Shown here one piece after another: positions 17,420-25,014 of a stretch of DNA of 64,000 nucleotides. This stretch comes from an uncultured Acetatifactor sp. GTDB lineage: Bacteria > Bacillota > Clostridia > Lachnospirales > Lachnospiraceae. The notes beneath the pieces are model-generated. The model had not been told where the DNA came from and searched no databases. It saw only the letters and a program-made list of their open reading frames with translations. The position numbers and the translations under genes are program-made. The DNA lies in the NCBI GenBank assembly GCA_910584375.1, contig CAJUAH010000006.1, positions 11,533 through 75,532 on the forward strand, read 5' to 3'. The first letter of the stretch is position 1. Every line of letters starts with the position of its first letter.

Positions 17420-18181
17420 TCAAAGGAAATAATGTTGTATGATCCCTTCCACGATCTCAACATCCAAGGGATTATCCTTGGTTTCATAGGTGGTGATCAG
17501 GTTGATCGAGGGAATGATCCCATGGGAAAAATAGAGTTGCAGCTTGGAGCTGACATTGCGGCAGTATGCGGGATTGTCCATCATGCCAAAATGTTCCCAA
17601 TAAAAAAGATTTCCCGTCATTGGATGCCGTAGGGTAAAGTCGGGGTAAAGCGTTGTTTCTCCGAGTTGCAATTCGCACTCATAACGGAAAGGAATGCTGT
17701 TTACATGGAGCAGCATATCGATCATAGCCTCTGATTTTGAGCGAACTATATTTCCGGAGCCAGTTTTATAGATTAACTGCTCGGGGTATTTCCTGTTTTG
17801 TTCATAGGGTGCCGATGCCCATATGGATAGCTCCTGAGAGACCGGGGTAAAATGGGGGATAAGCAATTCTTTGTACTGTGGCGCGGTCAATAGCTTTTCT
17901 GCTGGAGAGGAACCGTCTTTATGATGACTGAGATAGTACTCTATGGCGCGTTTTTCCTGGGTGATTTACTGAGATTGCAGAGACATGTATTTTTTTTCGG
18001 CCAGTTGCCTTGCAAGATTCTGCTCCCGTCTGGGTATATAGTTCTTCTGATAACCGTCGGTCTGATACCATTTATAGTGGCGCCCATTGCGGGTACAGAT
18101 CAGTTTCACTTGGGGCAAAGCTGCAAGTTTTGCCTCAATATCCTCCAACTGGAGACAAAGCCGACGGTGCTCTTTTTGCAT
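17420..18181 (-). pseudogene. PD-(D/E)XK nuclease-like protein, interrupted by one in-frame stop
   Basis: Reading from ATG 18181 the frame gives a helical N-terminus (MQKEHRRLCLQLEDIEAKL) and an R-N-G-x-x-Y-K-W motif, then TAA at 17966-17968, and resumes in the same frame to 17420 without loss of homology-like pattern. The distal part holds YPDFT followed by FYWEHFG, the D...E/H layout of a degenerate PD-(D/E)XK fold. The intact product would be about 253 residues. I recall similar intact proteins in Lachnospiraceae, without known function. The stop may be a recent CAA or GAA to TAA change. AAGGAGGG lies 21 bases before ATG, so an earlier ATT start is possible. Confidence 0.7.
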
Positions 18182-18640
18182 ACGTTGATAAATAGAAATA
18201 GAAATCCCTCCTTTTTATGGTTAGTAATAAAACTGTGGAAAATGGGGCGAGAGTGCAGGAATAAAAACATGAAATTAGTGTTGTTTCCTGACAGAGCCGA
18301 AAGCAGTCTTAAACTGTGTGAAATATATTGATCTATAGTCTTATTAAAGCATAAATCATGCTGTCTGTAAAGGAAAAAATGCATTCTGTAATGTAAACTT
18401 AAACAAAGTATATAAATCTCAAGAACATGGGAAATTATTCATTTCCAAATATCCGACTATTTGCATTGTGGATCACTAAAAAAATATCAGGGCAAAATGA
18501 AACTTGTCTTTCTGACAGGGGCTGTGGTATTATTTTCTCATTAGAAAGCAGACGCAGGTTCCGAAAGGGCCGTTGTCCCTGAAAAGACAGGCGGCAGCCG
18601 TGAGTAAGGTATTTTCAGGACGGTTGAGTGGAGGTAACCC
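18182..18640. other. Gene-free stretch of about 460 bases
   Basis: AT-rich in its first two thirds. I see no coding frame with a plausible ribosome binding site, no tRNA and no clear terminator. It presumably holds the promoters of the PD-(D/E)XK-like gene (minus) and the SUKH gene (plus), but no convincing -35/-10 pair stands out. Confidence 0.5.
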
Positions 18641-19969
18641 ATGAAAGTATTGAAAGAGATGAAAAGGCAGTTATCCCGGGAGTATGCGCAGTATCTGCGG
18701 GATCTGATCGCGGAGGCGGGGAGAGCGGACGCCGGACGGCAGGTATTTGGCGCGGGAAAACATCAGTACCGGCTTGGCCCTGTGCTTGCCCTGGAGGAGA
18801 TTCGCCGGGTGGAGACACAGCGGCAGATGAAATTCCCCGAGGAGTATGTATTTTATCTGACCCAGGTGGGCGATGGCGGGGCGGGACCGTATTATGGACT
18901 GTATCCCTTTGAGAAAGTAATGCGGGAGAACAGGAATCCCTGTCTGGGGCAGATCTTTGAGCAGACCGTCATGCCGGGGATCACCGGGAAACAGTGGCGG
19001 GAGCATATGCAACGGCTGGACGCGCTGGGGGAGAGCATGGAGACGGATATGGAATGTGAGGCGTACCGGGATAAGCTGTATGCCGGAATGATTTCGGTGG
19101 GAACCCAGGGCTGCACCTACGACCACATGCTGATGCTGGCCGGAAAATATGCCGGACGGATCATGTATATGGACTGGAATGAACTCCCGGACAATCCTCC
19201 TTTCGATACGGGGATGACCTTTCTGGAGTGGATGGAAGGCTATTTCAGGGACATTATTGAAGGCTATAACATGAAAAATTACGGCTATCGGCAGAGAAAG
19301 ACCCAGGAGCAGGTTCTGGAGCAATATTCCTCCTGCCCGACAACTGCCGCAAAAAGGGCTCTGCTGGACTCTTTGTTTCGGCAGGGGAAGATCAGGGCGG
19401 AGACGGCAGATTTCCTGGAGGAACTTGCCTTTGCGGACGGGGATGTCACGGACATATGTTGCGTGCTGCTGGTGGAAAAAGAGCAGGAGCGGGGATTGGC
19501 AGTATTTGAAAAAATGCTGGCACAGAAAAGGATTCCGGCTATATGCGGCAGTATACGCTGTCTGCGGCGGTTGCCGATCCAGACGCGCTCTCGTTTGTAC
19601 CGTCAGGTATTGCAGGTACTTGGGGAGATCCGGGATAAGGAGGGTAATTCGGTATATTATTTTTTTATGGATTGTGAACAGTTCCGGGCGGCGGATATTG
19701 TGGAGCATGTCAGGCGTATGGAGGACAGGGAACTGTTAAAGACAGGCATATACGTCATGGGCAGGGCGAAGGATGCTCTGGACTATGTGGATCAGTTTGT
19801 CCAGTGGATGCAGTCGGAGGATTTTCATGTCGCTCACACGGCTCTGCAGGCCATGGCTCACCAAAAGCACGATAAGCTGATGCCGGTATATCTGTGGATG
19901 CAGGAGAAGTATAAGACAAACAGCGTCATGCTGAAAAACTTACAGATCGCCATGGAACATGTAAAGTGA
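18641..19969 (+). CDS. SMI1/KNR4 (SUKH) family protein with helical C-terminal region
   Basis: 442 residues. The N-terminal about 190 residues fit the SUKH fold: an E-I-x-x-x-E-x-x-x-x-x-x-F-P-E-E-Y pattern, GDGGAGPYYGLYPFEKV and YDHMLMLAGKYAGRIMYMDW. The remainder is a helical, repeat-like region. SUKH proteins often serve as immunity proteins to contact-dependent or polymorphic toxins; no toxin gene is adjacent here. AGTGGAGGTAACCC precedes ATG 18641. The gene is intact although its neighbours on both sides are broken. Confidence 0.82.
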   Translation: MKVLKEMKRQLSREYAQYLRDLIAEAGRADAGRQVFGAGKHQYRLGPVLALEEIRRVETQRQMKFPEEYVFYLTQVGDGGAGPYYGLYPFEKVMRENRNPCLGQIFEQTVMPGITGKQWREHMQRLDALGESMETDMECEAYRDKLYAGMISVGTQGCTYDHMLMLAGKYAGRIMYMDWNELPDNPPFDTGMTFLEWMEGYFRDIIEGYNMKNYGYRQRKTQEQVLEQYSSCPTTAAKRALLDSLFRQGKIRAETADFLEELAFADGDVTDICCVLLVEKEQERGLAVFEKMLAQKRIPAICGSIRCLRRLPIQTRSRLYRQVLQVLGEIRDKEGNSVYYFFMDCEQFRAADIVEHVRRMEDRELLKTGIYVMGRAKDALDYVDQFVQWMQSEDFHVAHTALQAMAHQKHDKLMPVYLWMQEKYKTNSVMLKNLQIAMEHVK

Positions 19970-20104
19970 CGGCGGAGAATGCCGCGGAGAGTTTTCCCAG
20001 TGGCTGCCTGGCAACAGGTAGAGTTAAGAAAGCGGTACCTATTGCTTTTCTGTGTACCAACGTATATAATATGTTGTAAGAATAATTCATGGGGGGTAAT
20101 TCAT

Positions 20105-20278
20105 ATGGCTGAGAAAAACAGTGCCAATATTGGATTTGAAAAACAGCTTTGGGACGCGGCCCGTGTTCTGTGAAGACATATTCCTGCGACGGAATACAGA
20201 AAGCTAATCATCGGACTTATCTTTTTGCACTATATTTCTGCGGCCACAAACTGGAGGAGAAGATTAGAAAGAAATTAG
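20105..20278 (+). pseudogene. hsdM: Remnant of a type I restriction-modification methyltransferase N-terminus
   Basis: From ATG 20105 the frame encodes MAEKNSANIGFEKQLWDAARVL, then an in-frame TGA (20171-20173), then RHIPATEYRKLIIGLIFLHYIS before TAG 20276-20278. This is the start of HsdM (the family reads ...FEKQIWDAACVLRGNM...YK...LGLIFLKYIS). Everything after about 57 codons is missing, and no hsdS or hsdR is present. GGGGGTAATTCAT upstream is a residual ribosome binding site. Confidence 0.8.
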
Positions 20279-20290
20279 GAGCCATTGGGT

Positions 20291-20581
20291 ATGAAGTATA
20301 ATATTCCTGACAGAGTTTTGAAAGAGATAACGTTGTTTGCTTGCAAACATAATGTTGAAGAAATTGTACTTTTTGGCTCGCGCGCGAAAGGTACACATAC
20401 AGAAAGAAGCGATATTGACATCGCCGTTCGCGGCGGTGATTTTGATGGCTTTTATTGGGATATAAAGGAAAATGTTCACTCTCTTCTGTCATTTGATTTA
20501 GTGGAACTTGGCGACGATGTTTCCGATGAGTTGAAAAGAGAACTTGAAAAGGACGGGATAACCATATATGAAAAAACTTGA
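20291..20581 (+). CDS. Nucleotidyltransferase of the MNT/MntA type
   Basis: 96 residues with the minimal nucleotidyltransferase motif GS-x10-DxD (GSRAKG...SDIDIA at about residues 33-48). In type VII MntA-HepT systems this protein inactivates the partner HEPN RNase by AMPylation. ATG 20291 is nine bases after AGGAG (20277-20281), which overlaps the stop of the hsdM remnant. The stop overlaps the downstream start by 14 bases, indicating coupled translation. AT-richer codon use than the core genes suggests acquisition. Confidence 0.87.
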   Translation: MKYNIPDRVLKEITLFACKHNVEEIVLFGSRAKGTHTERSDIDIAVRGGDFDGFYWDIKENVHSLLSFDLVELGDDVSDELKRELEKDGITIYEKT

Positions 20582-20978
20582 TAATTTTTCAAACTGCCTT
20601 AACGTGTTGAAAGGTGCAGATTTTGGATTTGCAAACGAGAACGACATTTATAGAATGGGAGTTATCGGACAGTTCAATCTGACATTCGAGCTTGCCTGGA
20701 AAGCATTGCAGGCAGTGTTAAGGCTACACGGCGCGGAGAGCGCGGAAACAGGATCGCCCAGAGAAATATTGCAGCTTGGATATAAGCTTGGATTTGTGGA
20801 AGATTCAGCCGTGTGGCTTGCCATGTTGAAAAAGCGCAATACTTTGGTATACATCTACGACGAGGATGAGATAGATGGAATGCTCCTGCTTATCCGCGAC
20901 AGTTTTACGGCCGCATTTATTGCACTGGAGAAATTACTTCGTGAGAAACTTGATGAAACTGGGAGTGATTGGGAGTGA
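20568..20978 (+). CDS. HepT/HI0074-like nucleotidyltransferase partner (HEPN fold)
   Basis: 136-residue helical protein of the HI0074/'nucleotidyltransferase substrate-binding' family, the toxin-position partner of the MNT protein upstream. HEPN RNases of this type carry R-x4-H-x-Y. Here the corresponding segment is KRNTLVYIYDED, in which the His position is Tyr (R-x4-Y-x-Y), so catalytic activity is doubtful. The rest (FNLTFELAWKALQAVL, SPREILQLGYKLGFV) is typical and intact. Confidence 0.85.
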   Translation: MKKLDNFSNCLNVLKGADFGFANENDIYRMGVIGQFNLTFELAWKALQAVLRLHGAESAETGSPREILQLGYKLGFVEDSAVWLAMLKKRNTLVYIYDEDEIDGMLLLIRDSFTAAFIALEKLLREKLDETGSDWE

Positions 20979-21072
20979 AATATTAATTGCAGGTATTAAT
21001 ACCGGTTCTTTCGGGAGTCAGCTGCATAAGGAAGATTAATTGGGAGAACCGAATATCCGGGAGAGACAGAAG

Positions 21073-21987
21073 ATGGAGCAGATCAGGATTGCCATTGTGG
21101 AGGATGAGACCCCACATGCGCAGCTTTTGGAACAGCATATTGTGAGCTGGGGCAGAGACCGGAACGTTGGGGATATCCCCATACGCCGTTTTGACAATGC
21201 CGCAGCGTTTCTCTTTGACTGGGCCGAAGAGCGCTATGACATGATCTTTCTGGATATCCAGATGCCGGGTATAAACGGCATGGAGACGGCCCGAAAGATT
21301 CGGGAGACGGACAGAGGCGTAAAATTGGTCTTTACCACCGGCATCACGGACTACCTCCAGGAGGGCTATGAGGTGGAGGCCGTTCGGTATCTGCTCAAGC
21401 CTATCAACCGGGAAAAGGTATGGGAATGCCTGGACAAGCTCTTGCAGGAGCCTGCGCCCACGGTGCAGCTGCTCTTTCAGACGCAGGAGGGCGTGGTAAA
21501 GGTGTCGGAACAGGACATAGAGTATTTTGAGGCCAGGGGGCATTATACGATATGCCATCTGACGGCTGACAGAAAGTATTCCGGGCGGTTCGCCGCGGCG
21601 GAGTCGGGACGGAAAATGGCAGTTCAAGAGCGCAATATGGCAGTACAGGGACGGGATATGACAGTGCCGGAACGGGATCGGGACACGGCAGTACAAGGTC
21701 GGAAAATGACAGTCCAGGGGCGGGATTTGGCGATACAGGGGCTGAATATGGAGGGGCAGGATCAGGAGATTCAACTGCGGGAAAGCTTTAACGCATTATG
21801 CGGCAGACTTTCACAGCGTCCATTTATCCGCTGTCACCGCTCCTACCTGTGTCATATCCGACGTATCCACAGGGTGGAGCGGACAGAGATTATATTGGAG
21901 GGCGGCGGCCGGATCCCGGTGAGCAGGCGGCTGTATGAACCGGTGGTAAAAGCGTTCATAGCTTACTTTCGCAAAGAGGAATCGTAA
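21073..21987 (+). CDS. LytTR-type response regulator with a repeat insertion
   Basis: 304 residues. Receiver domain residues 1-118: acidic pair EDE near 9-11, phospho-acceptor Asp in MIFLDIQMPG (about 60), T and K positions VFTTG and LLKP. Then a LytTR DNA-binding domain whose first half (YFEARGHYTICHL) is separated from the second half (FIRCHRSYLCHIRRIHRVE) by about 51 residues of heptad-like repeats (M-A/T-V-Q-x-R-x). Such regulators act with GHKL kinases; one follows 31 bases downstream. Preferred start ATG 21073 (after GGGAGAGACAGAAG) over TTG 21040. Confidence 0.88.
   Translation: MEQIRIAIVEDETPHAQLLEQHIVSWGRDRNVGDIPIRRFDNAAAFLFDWAEERYDMIFLDIQMPGINGMETARKIRETDRGVKLVFTTGITDYLQEGYEVEAVRYLLKPINREKVWECLDKLLQEPAPTVQLLFQTQEGVVKVSEQDIEYFEARGHYTICHLTADRKYSGRFAAAESGRKMAVQERNMAVQGRDMTVPERDRDTAVQGRKMTVQGRDLAIQGLNMEGQDQEIQLRESFNALCGRLSQRPFIRCHRSYLCHIRRIHRVERTEIILEGGGRIPVSRRLYEPVVKAFIAYFRKEES
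21613..21765 (+). repeat. 21-bp coding minisatellite inside the LytTR gene
   Basis: Seven degenerate 21-base units encode K/N/D-M-A/T-V-Q-x-R. Copies differ by point changes and one carries an extra codon. The insertion keeps frame and splits the LytTR domain between its first strands and the conserved RCHRSYL strand. Confidence 0.8.
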
Positions 21988-22017
21988 AGCATCTGCGAGT
22001 GGCGTGACAGAAAAGGG

Positions 22018-22722
22018 GTGAGAATCAACATGCGTATGGGCAGAAGGGCAGAGCGAAGGATGGCTGCCTATCAGCAGGACCTGATGGAAAAGCACTGCGA
22101 GGAAGTGGAGAACATGTATCGGCAGACCCGGGGATGGCGGCATGATTACCGCAACCATATCCAGACCATGAAAGCGTATCTTTCCATGGGGCGGTATGAG
22201 GAACTGGCGGCGTACCTGGATCAGTTGGATATGGATCTGAGTCAGGTGGATACGGTGGTCAAGACCGGTAACGTGATGGTGGACGCGGTGCTGAACAGCA
22301 AGATCTCTGTGGCCAGGGCAAAACAGATTACAGTGGAGGCCAAGGCAACCGTTCCCCGGCAGTTGGCCGTCGCCGAGGTAGACCTCTGTGTGATCCTGGG
22401 CAATCTGCTGGACAATGCCATAGAGGCCTGTATGGGAATCAAGGAGGAGAGCCGGCGCTTTATCCGTATCTATATAGATGTGATGCAGGCCCAGCTCTAT
22501 CTCTATGTGCTCAATGCCACGGCGGGAGGACTCAGACGCCATGGAGGCAGCTACCTGTCCACGAAAGCCTCCCGGGAACACGGTTACGGATTGATGCGGG
22601 TGGACAGGGTAGTGGAGAAATACCACGGCTATCTGGACCGACAGGACGAGGAGGAGGTATTCGCCACAGAAGTGCTGCTGCCTCTGGAGGGGGCGGAGGG
22701 GGACACGAATACCGCAAAATAG
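22018..22722 (+). CDS. Cytosolic GHKL-type sensor kinase
   Basis: 234 residues: a dimerisation helix with the phospho-acceptor motif WRHDYRNHIQ (His about 42) and a GHKL ATPase domain with N-box GNLLDNAIEAC near 126-136 and a late G-x-G (YGLMRVDRVV). No transmembrane segments or sensor domain precede the kinase core; typical AgrC-like kinases have about 200 more N-terminal residues. Either truncated or regulated by a soluble partner. GTG 22018 is next to AAAAGGG; ATG 22030 or 22036 are alternatives. Cognate regulator upstream. Confidence 0.85.
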   Translation: MRINMRMGRRAERRMAAYQQDLMEKHCEEVENMYRQTRGWRHDYRNHIQTMKAYLSMGRYEELAAYLDQLDMDLSQVDTVVKTGNVMVDAVLNSKISVARAKQITVEAKATVPRQLAVAEVDLCVILGNLLDNAIEACMGIKEESRRFIRIYIDVMQAQLYLYVLNATAGGLRRHGGSYLSTKASREHGYGLMRVDRVVEKYHGYLDRQDEEEVFATEVLLPLEGAEGDTNTAK

Positions 22723-22750
22723 AATATTTTTTGAATCTCAGACACAGGCA

Positions 22751-22817
22751 ACCATTCGTGCATGAATAAAACCGTTCGTGCGCGAATTTTTTATATTCGA
22801 TAAATCCGTGCTAATAT
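22751..22817 (+). promoter_or_regulatory. LytTR-type operator and promoter for the ABC exporter pair
   Basis: A 17-base direct repeat starts at 22751 (ACCATTCGTGCATGAAT) and again at 22771 (ACCGTTCGTGCGCGAAT), 20 bases start to start, or about two helical turns. ACCGTTCGTG fits the LytTR half-site consensus (A/T, A/C, C/A, GTT, N, A/G, T/G). A -10 TAATAT follows at 22812-22817, with only a weak -35 at about 22789, as expected of an activated promoter. The regulator gene lies two genes upstream. Confidence 0.7.
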
Positions 22818-22820
22818 ATT

Positions 22821-22845
22821 ACAGGAATCGCTTTGCGAGTCCTGT
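22821..22845 (+). other. Hairpin in the 5' leader of the ABC exporter transcript
   Basis: ACAGGA/TCCTGT and an inner TCGC/GCGA form a stable stem with a TTT loop just after the predicted start site. No T tract follows, so it is more likely a stability or attenuation element than a terminator. Two ribosome-binding-site-like sequences follow (22861 and about 22911), with a possible 13-codon TTG reading frame 22883-22924 between them. Confidence 0.55.
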
Positions 22846-22925
22846 AATCGGGCAATCCTAAGGAGGTAAAGGGGTTCATACCTTGCCGGGTGATTTAACG
22901 TTTACAACAAAGGAGATGGTGTAAC

Positions 22926-24974
22926 ATGAAAAAGGACGGACAAAGCTTATGTGCAGATGCGCATGAGGTTATGGACCGGACAGCGAATTGGCAGGTAAAA
23001 CGCCACAGCATTTTCAGCAACATTCTGTTCTGGATAAAGACATACTGGAAATGGACGCCGGGCGTGGTGCTGCTGACAGCGCTGAAAGTGGTCCTGGGGA
23101 CACTGACGCCTCTGGTGGGTATCTATTTGCCCAAACTGGTACTGGATCTGCTGGCGGGCAATGCCACGGCGGAAACAATGATTGGCACGCTGGGCATATG
23201 GGCCATATTGGTGACGGCGCTGTACGGCGTGAATAACGGGCTGAACGGAAAATATTTTCTGCAAAATACGGTGCGCTTTTTCCTGCTGCCGGAGCTGTAT
23301 CTGAAAAGTCTGCGGGTATCGTATGAGGTTCCTGAGTCGGAATGGGGTAAAAAGGCGTATCAGGAGGCGCTGGGAGTGGCTTATGGCGGCGATTGGTGCG
23401 CCGCGACCAGATCTTTTGACTGCGCTTTTGAAATGCTCCAGAACATACTTTGCTTTCTGCTGTACTCCACGGTGCTGGGCGTGCTGAGTCCGTGGATCAT
23501 CCTGGCGCTGACCGCCCTGTCCCTGCTGAATATTCTGGTGATCGAGAAGGGGCTGCATTTTCAGGATTCCATGAGGGAGAGGGAGGCGCAGCACAGTCGG
23601 CACTGGAATTATGTCTGTTCCGCCATGGGTAACATGACGGCGGCCAAGGATGTGAGAATCTTTGGCATGAATACCTGGCTCGGCGGTATCCGGGACGGGG
23701 TGATCGAGGAGATACAGGAGGATAAAAAAGCTTATCAGCGGCTGAATAACTGGCAGCATCTGATGAACTGCCTGATCGGCCTGGTTCGGGACGTGGGAGC
23801 CTATGGATATTTGATCTACAGCGTGGCTGTCGGCAATATCGGGGTCAGTGATTTTGTTCTGTATTTCGGCGCGGTGACCGGGTTTTCCGGTTTTGTCACC
23901 GGGATACTGTATCAGGTTGGGGGCCTGAAAGGGGCCCGTAACGCCACGGATTATTACAGGGCCTATATGGATCTGCCGGAGGAGCTGTCCGAGGCAGAGT
24001 GCATGGAGCCGGCAACGGACAGGAGAGAATCAGAGCCTGCAACAGGCGGGAGAGAATCAGAGCCTGCAACGGACAGGAGAGAATCGGCGTCTGCAACAGG
24101 CGGGAGAGAATCGTTGTCTGTAACATACAGGAAAGAACCGGCGGAGCCCGGGGGTAAGGGTCCGGGGCCGGGCATCGTCTTTGAGGATGTGAGTTTTTCC
24201 TACAAGAGAGAGGACGGCAGCCCGGGAGAAAAGATACTGGAGCATTTTAATCTGGTCATTGCGCCGGGAGAAAAGCTGGCTCTGGTGGGAACTAACGGCG
24301 CGGGCAAGACCACGCTGGTCAAGCTGCTGTGCGGCCTGTATCGGCCGGACGGGGGACGCATCCTTGTGGACGGCCGCAGCCGGGACGAGATGAGACCGGG
24401 TGAATGGTTCCGGCTGCTGTCCGTGGTATTTCAGGAGCAATTGTCGCTGCCCATATCCATAGCGGAGAATATCTCCCTGCAGCGCCGGGAGGAGACGGAT
24501 GACGCCAGGGCCTGGGAGGCCATAGAGAAAGCGGGGCTGTCGGAGACTTTCGAGCGGCAGAAACTGACGCTGGATACTTTTATGACCAAGACCGTATCCC
24601 GCAAGGGCATCGAGCTTTCAGGCGGTCAGCGGCAGCGGCTGATGCTGGCCAGGGCGCTGTACAAGGACGCGCCGGTTCTGGTGCTGGACGAACCCACCGC
24701 GGCGCTGGACCCCATAGCGGAGAGCCAGGTCTATGAGAGCTATCTGGAGCACAGCAGGGGCAAGACCGCTCTGTTTATCTCTCACAGGTTGGCCAGTACC
24801 CGCTTTTCGGACCGTATCATCCTGTTGGAACAGGGACGCATCCTGGAGGAGGGAACCCACGAGCAGCTCATGGCGAGGCAGGGGGCTTACGCCAGGATGT
24901 ACCAGGTGCAGAGCAGCTATTATGAGGAGAAAGCGCCTCAGCCGGGCGACGGCGTTCTGCCTGGCAACTTATAG
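22926..24974 (+). CDS. ABC transporter, fused membrane and ATP-binding domains (half 1)
   Basis: 682 residues: transmembrane domain (six helices, about 35-340), a repeat-rich linker, then the ATPase domain with Walker A GTNGAGKTT (about 454-462), signature LSGGQRQRL (about 564) and Walker B VLVLDEPTAALDP. Half-exporter architecture, most likely paired with the next gene as a heterodimer. The linker (361-405) contains five 9-residue repeats. RBS AAAGGAGATGGTGTAAC. Substrate unknown; peptide or lipid export would fit control by a LytTR system. Confidence 0.9.
   Translation: MKKDGQSLCADAHEVMDRTANWQVKRHSIFSNILFWIKTYWKWTPGVVLLTALKVVLGTLTPLVGIYLPKLVLDLLAGNATAETMIGTLGIWAILVTALYGVNNGLNGKYFLQNTVRFFLLPELYLKSLRVSYEVPESEWGKKAYQEALGVAYGGDWCAATRSFDCAFEMLQNILCFLLYSTVLGVLSPWIILALTALSLLNILVIEKGLHFQDSMREREAQHSRHWNYVCSAMGNMTAAKDVRIFGMNTWLGGIRDGVIEEIQEDKKAYQRLNNWQHLMNCLIGLVRDVGAYGYLIYSVAVGNIGVSDFVLYFGAVTGFSGFVTGILYQVGGLKGARNATDYYRAYMDLPEELSEAECMEPATDRRESEPATGGRESEPATDRRESASATGGRESLSVTYRKEPAEPGGKGPGPGIVFEDVSFSYKREDGSPGEKILEHFNLVIAPGEKLALVGTNGAGKTTLVKLLCGLYRPDGGRILVDGRSRDEMRPGEWFRLLSVVFQEQLSLPISIAENISLQRREETDDARAWEAIEKAGLSETFERQKLTLDTFMTKTVSRKGIELSGGQRQRLMLARALYKDAPVLVLDEPTAALDPIAESQVYESYLEHSRGKTALFISHRLASTRFSDRIILLEQGRILEEGTHEQLMARQGAYARMYQVQSSYYEEKAPQPGDGVLPGNL
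24006..24140 (+). repeat. 27-bp coding minisatellite in the ABC transporter linker
   Basis: Five in-frame 27-base copies encode E-P-A-T-D-R-R-E-S or E-P-A-T-G-G-R-E-S, strictly alternating D-R-R and G-G-R in the first four, which makes a 54-base higher-order unit. It sits between the membrane and ATPase domains. Confidence 0.85.
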
Positions 24975-25014
24975 TCAACGGTACTTGCATCCCTATAATT
25001 TGGAGGAAACATAT

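Noticed and set aside
17921..18331. Plus-strand frame of 136 codons opposite the PD-(D/E)XK-like gene
   Set aside because: Antisense to a family-like protein and without a ribosome binding site.
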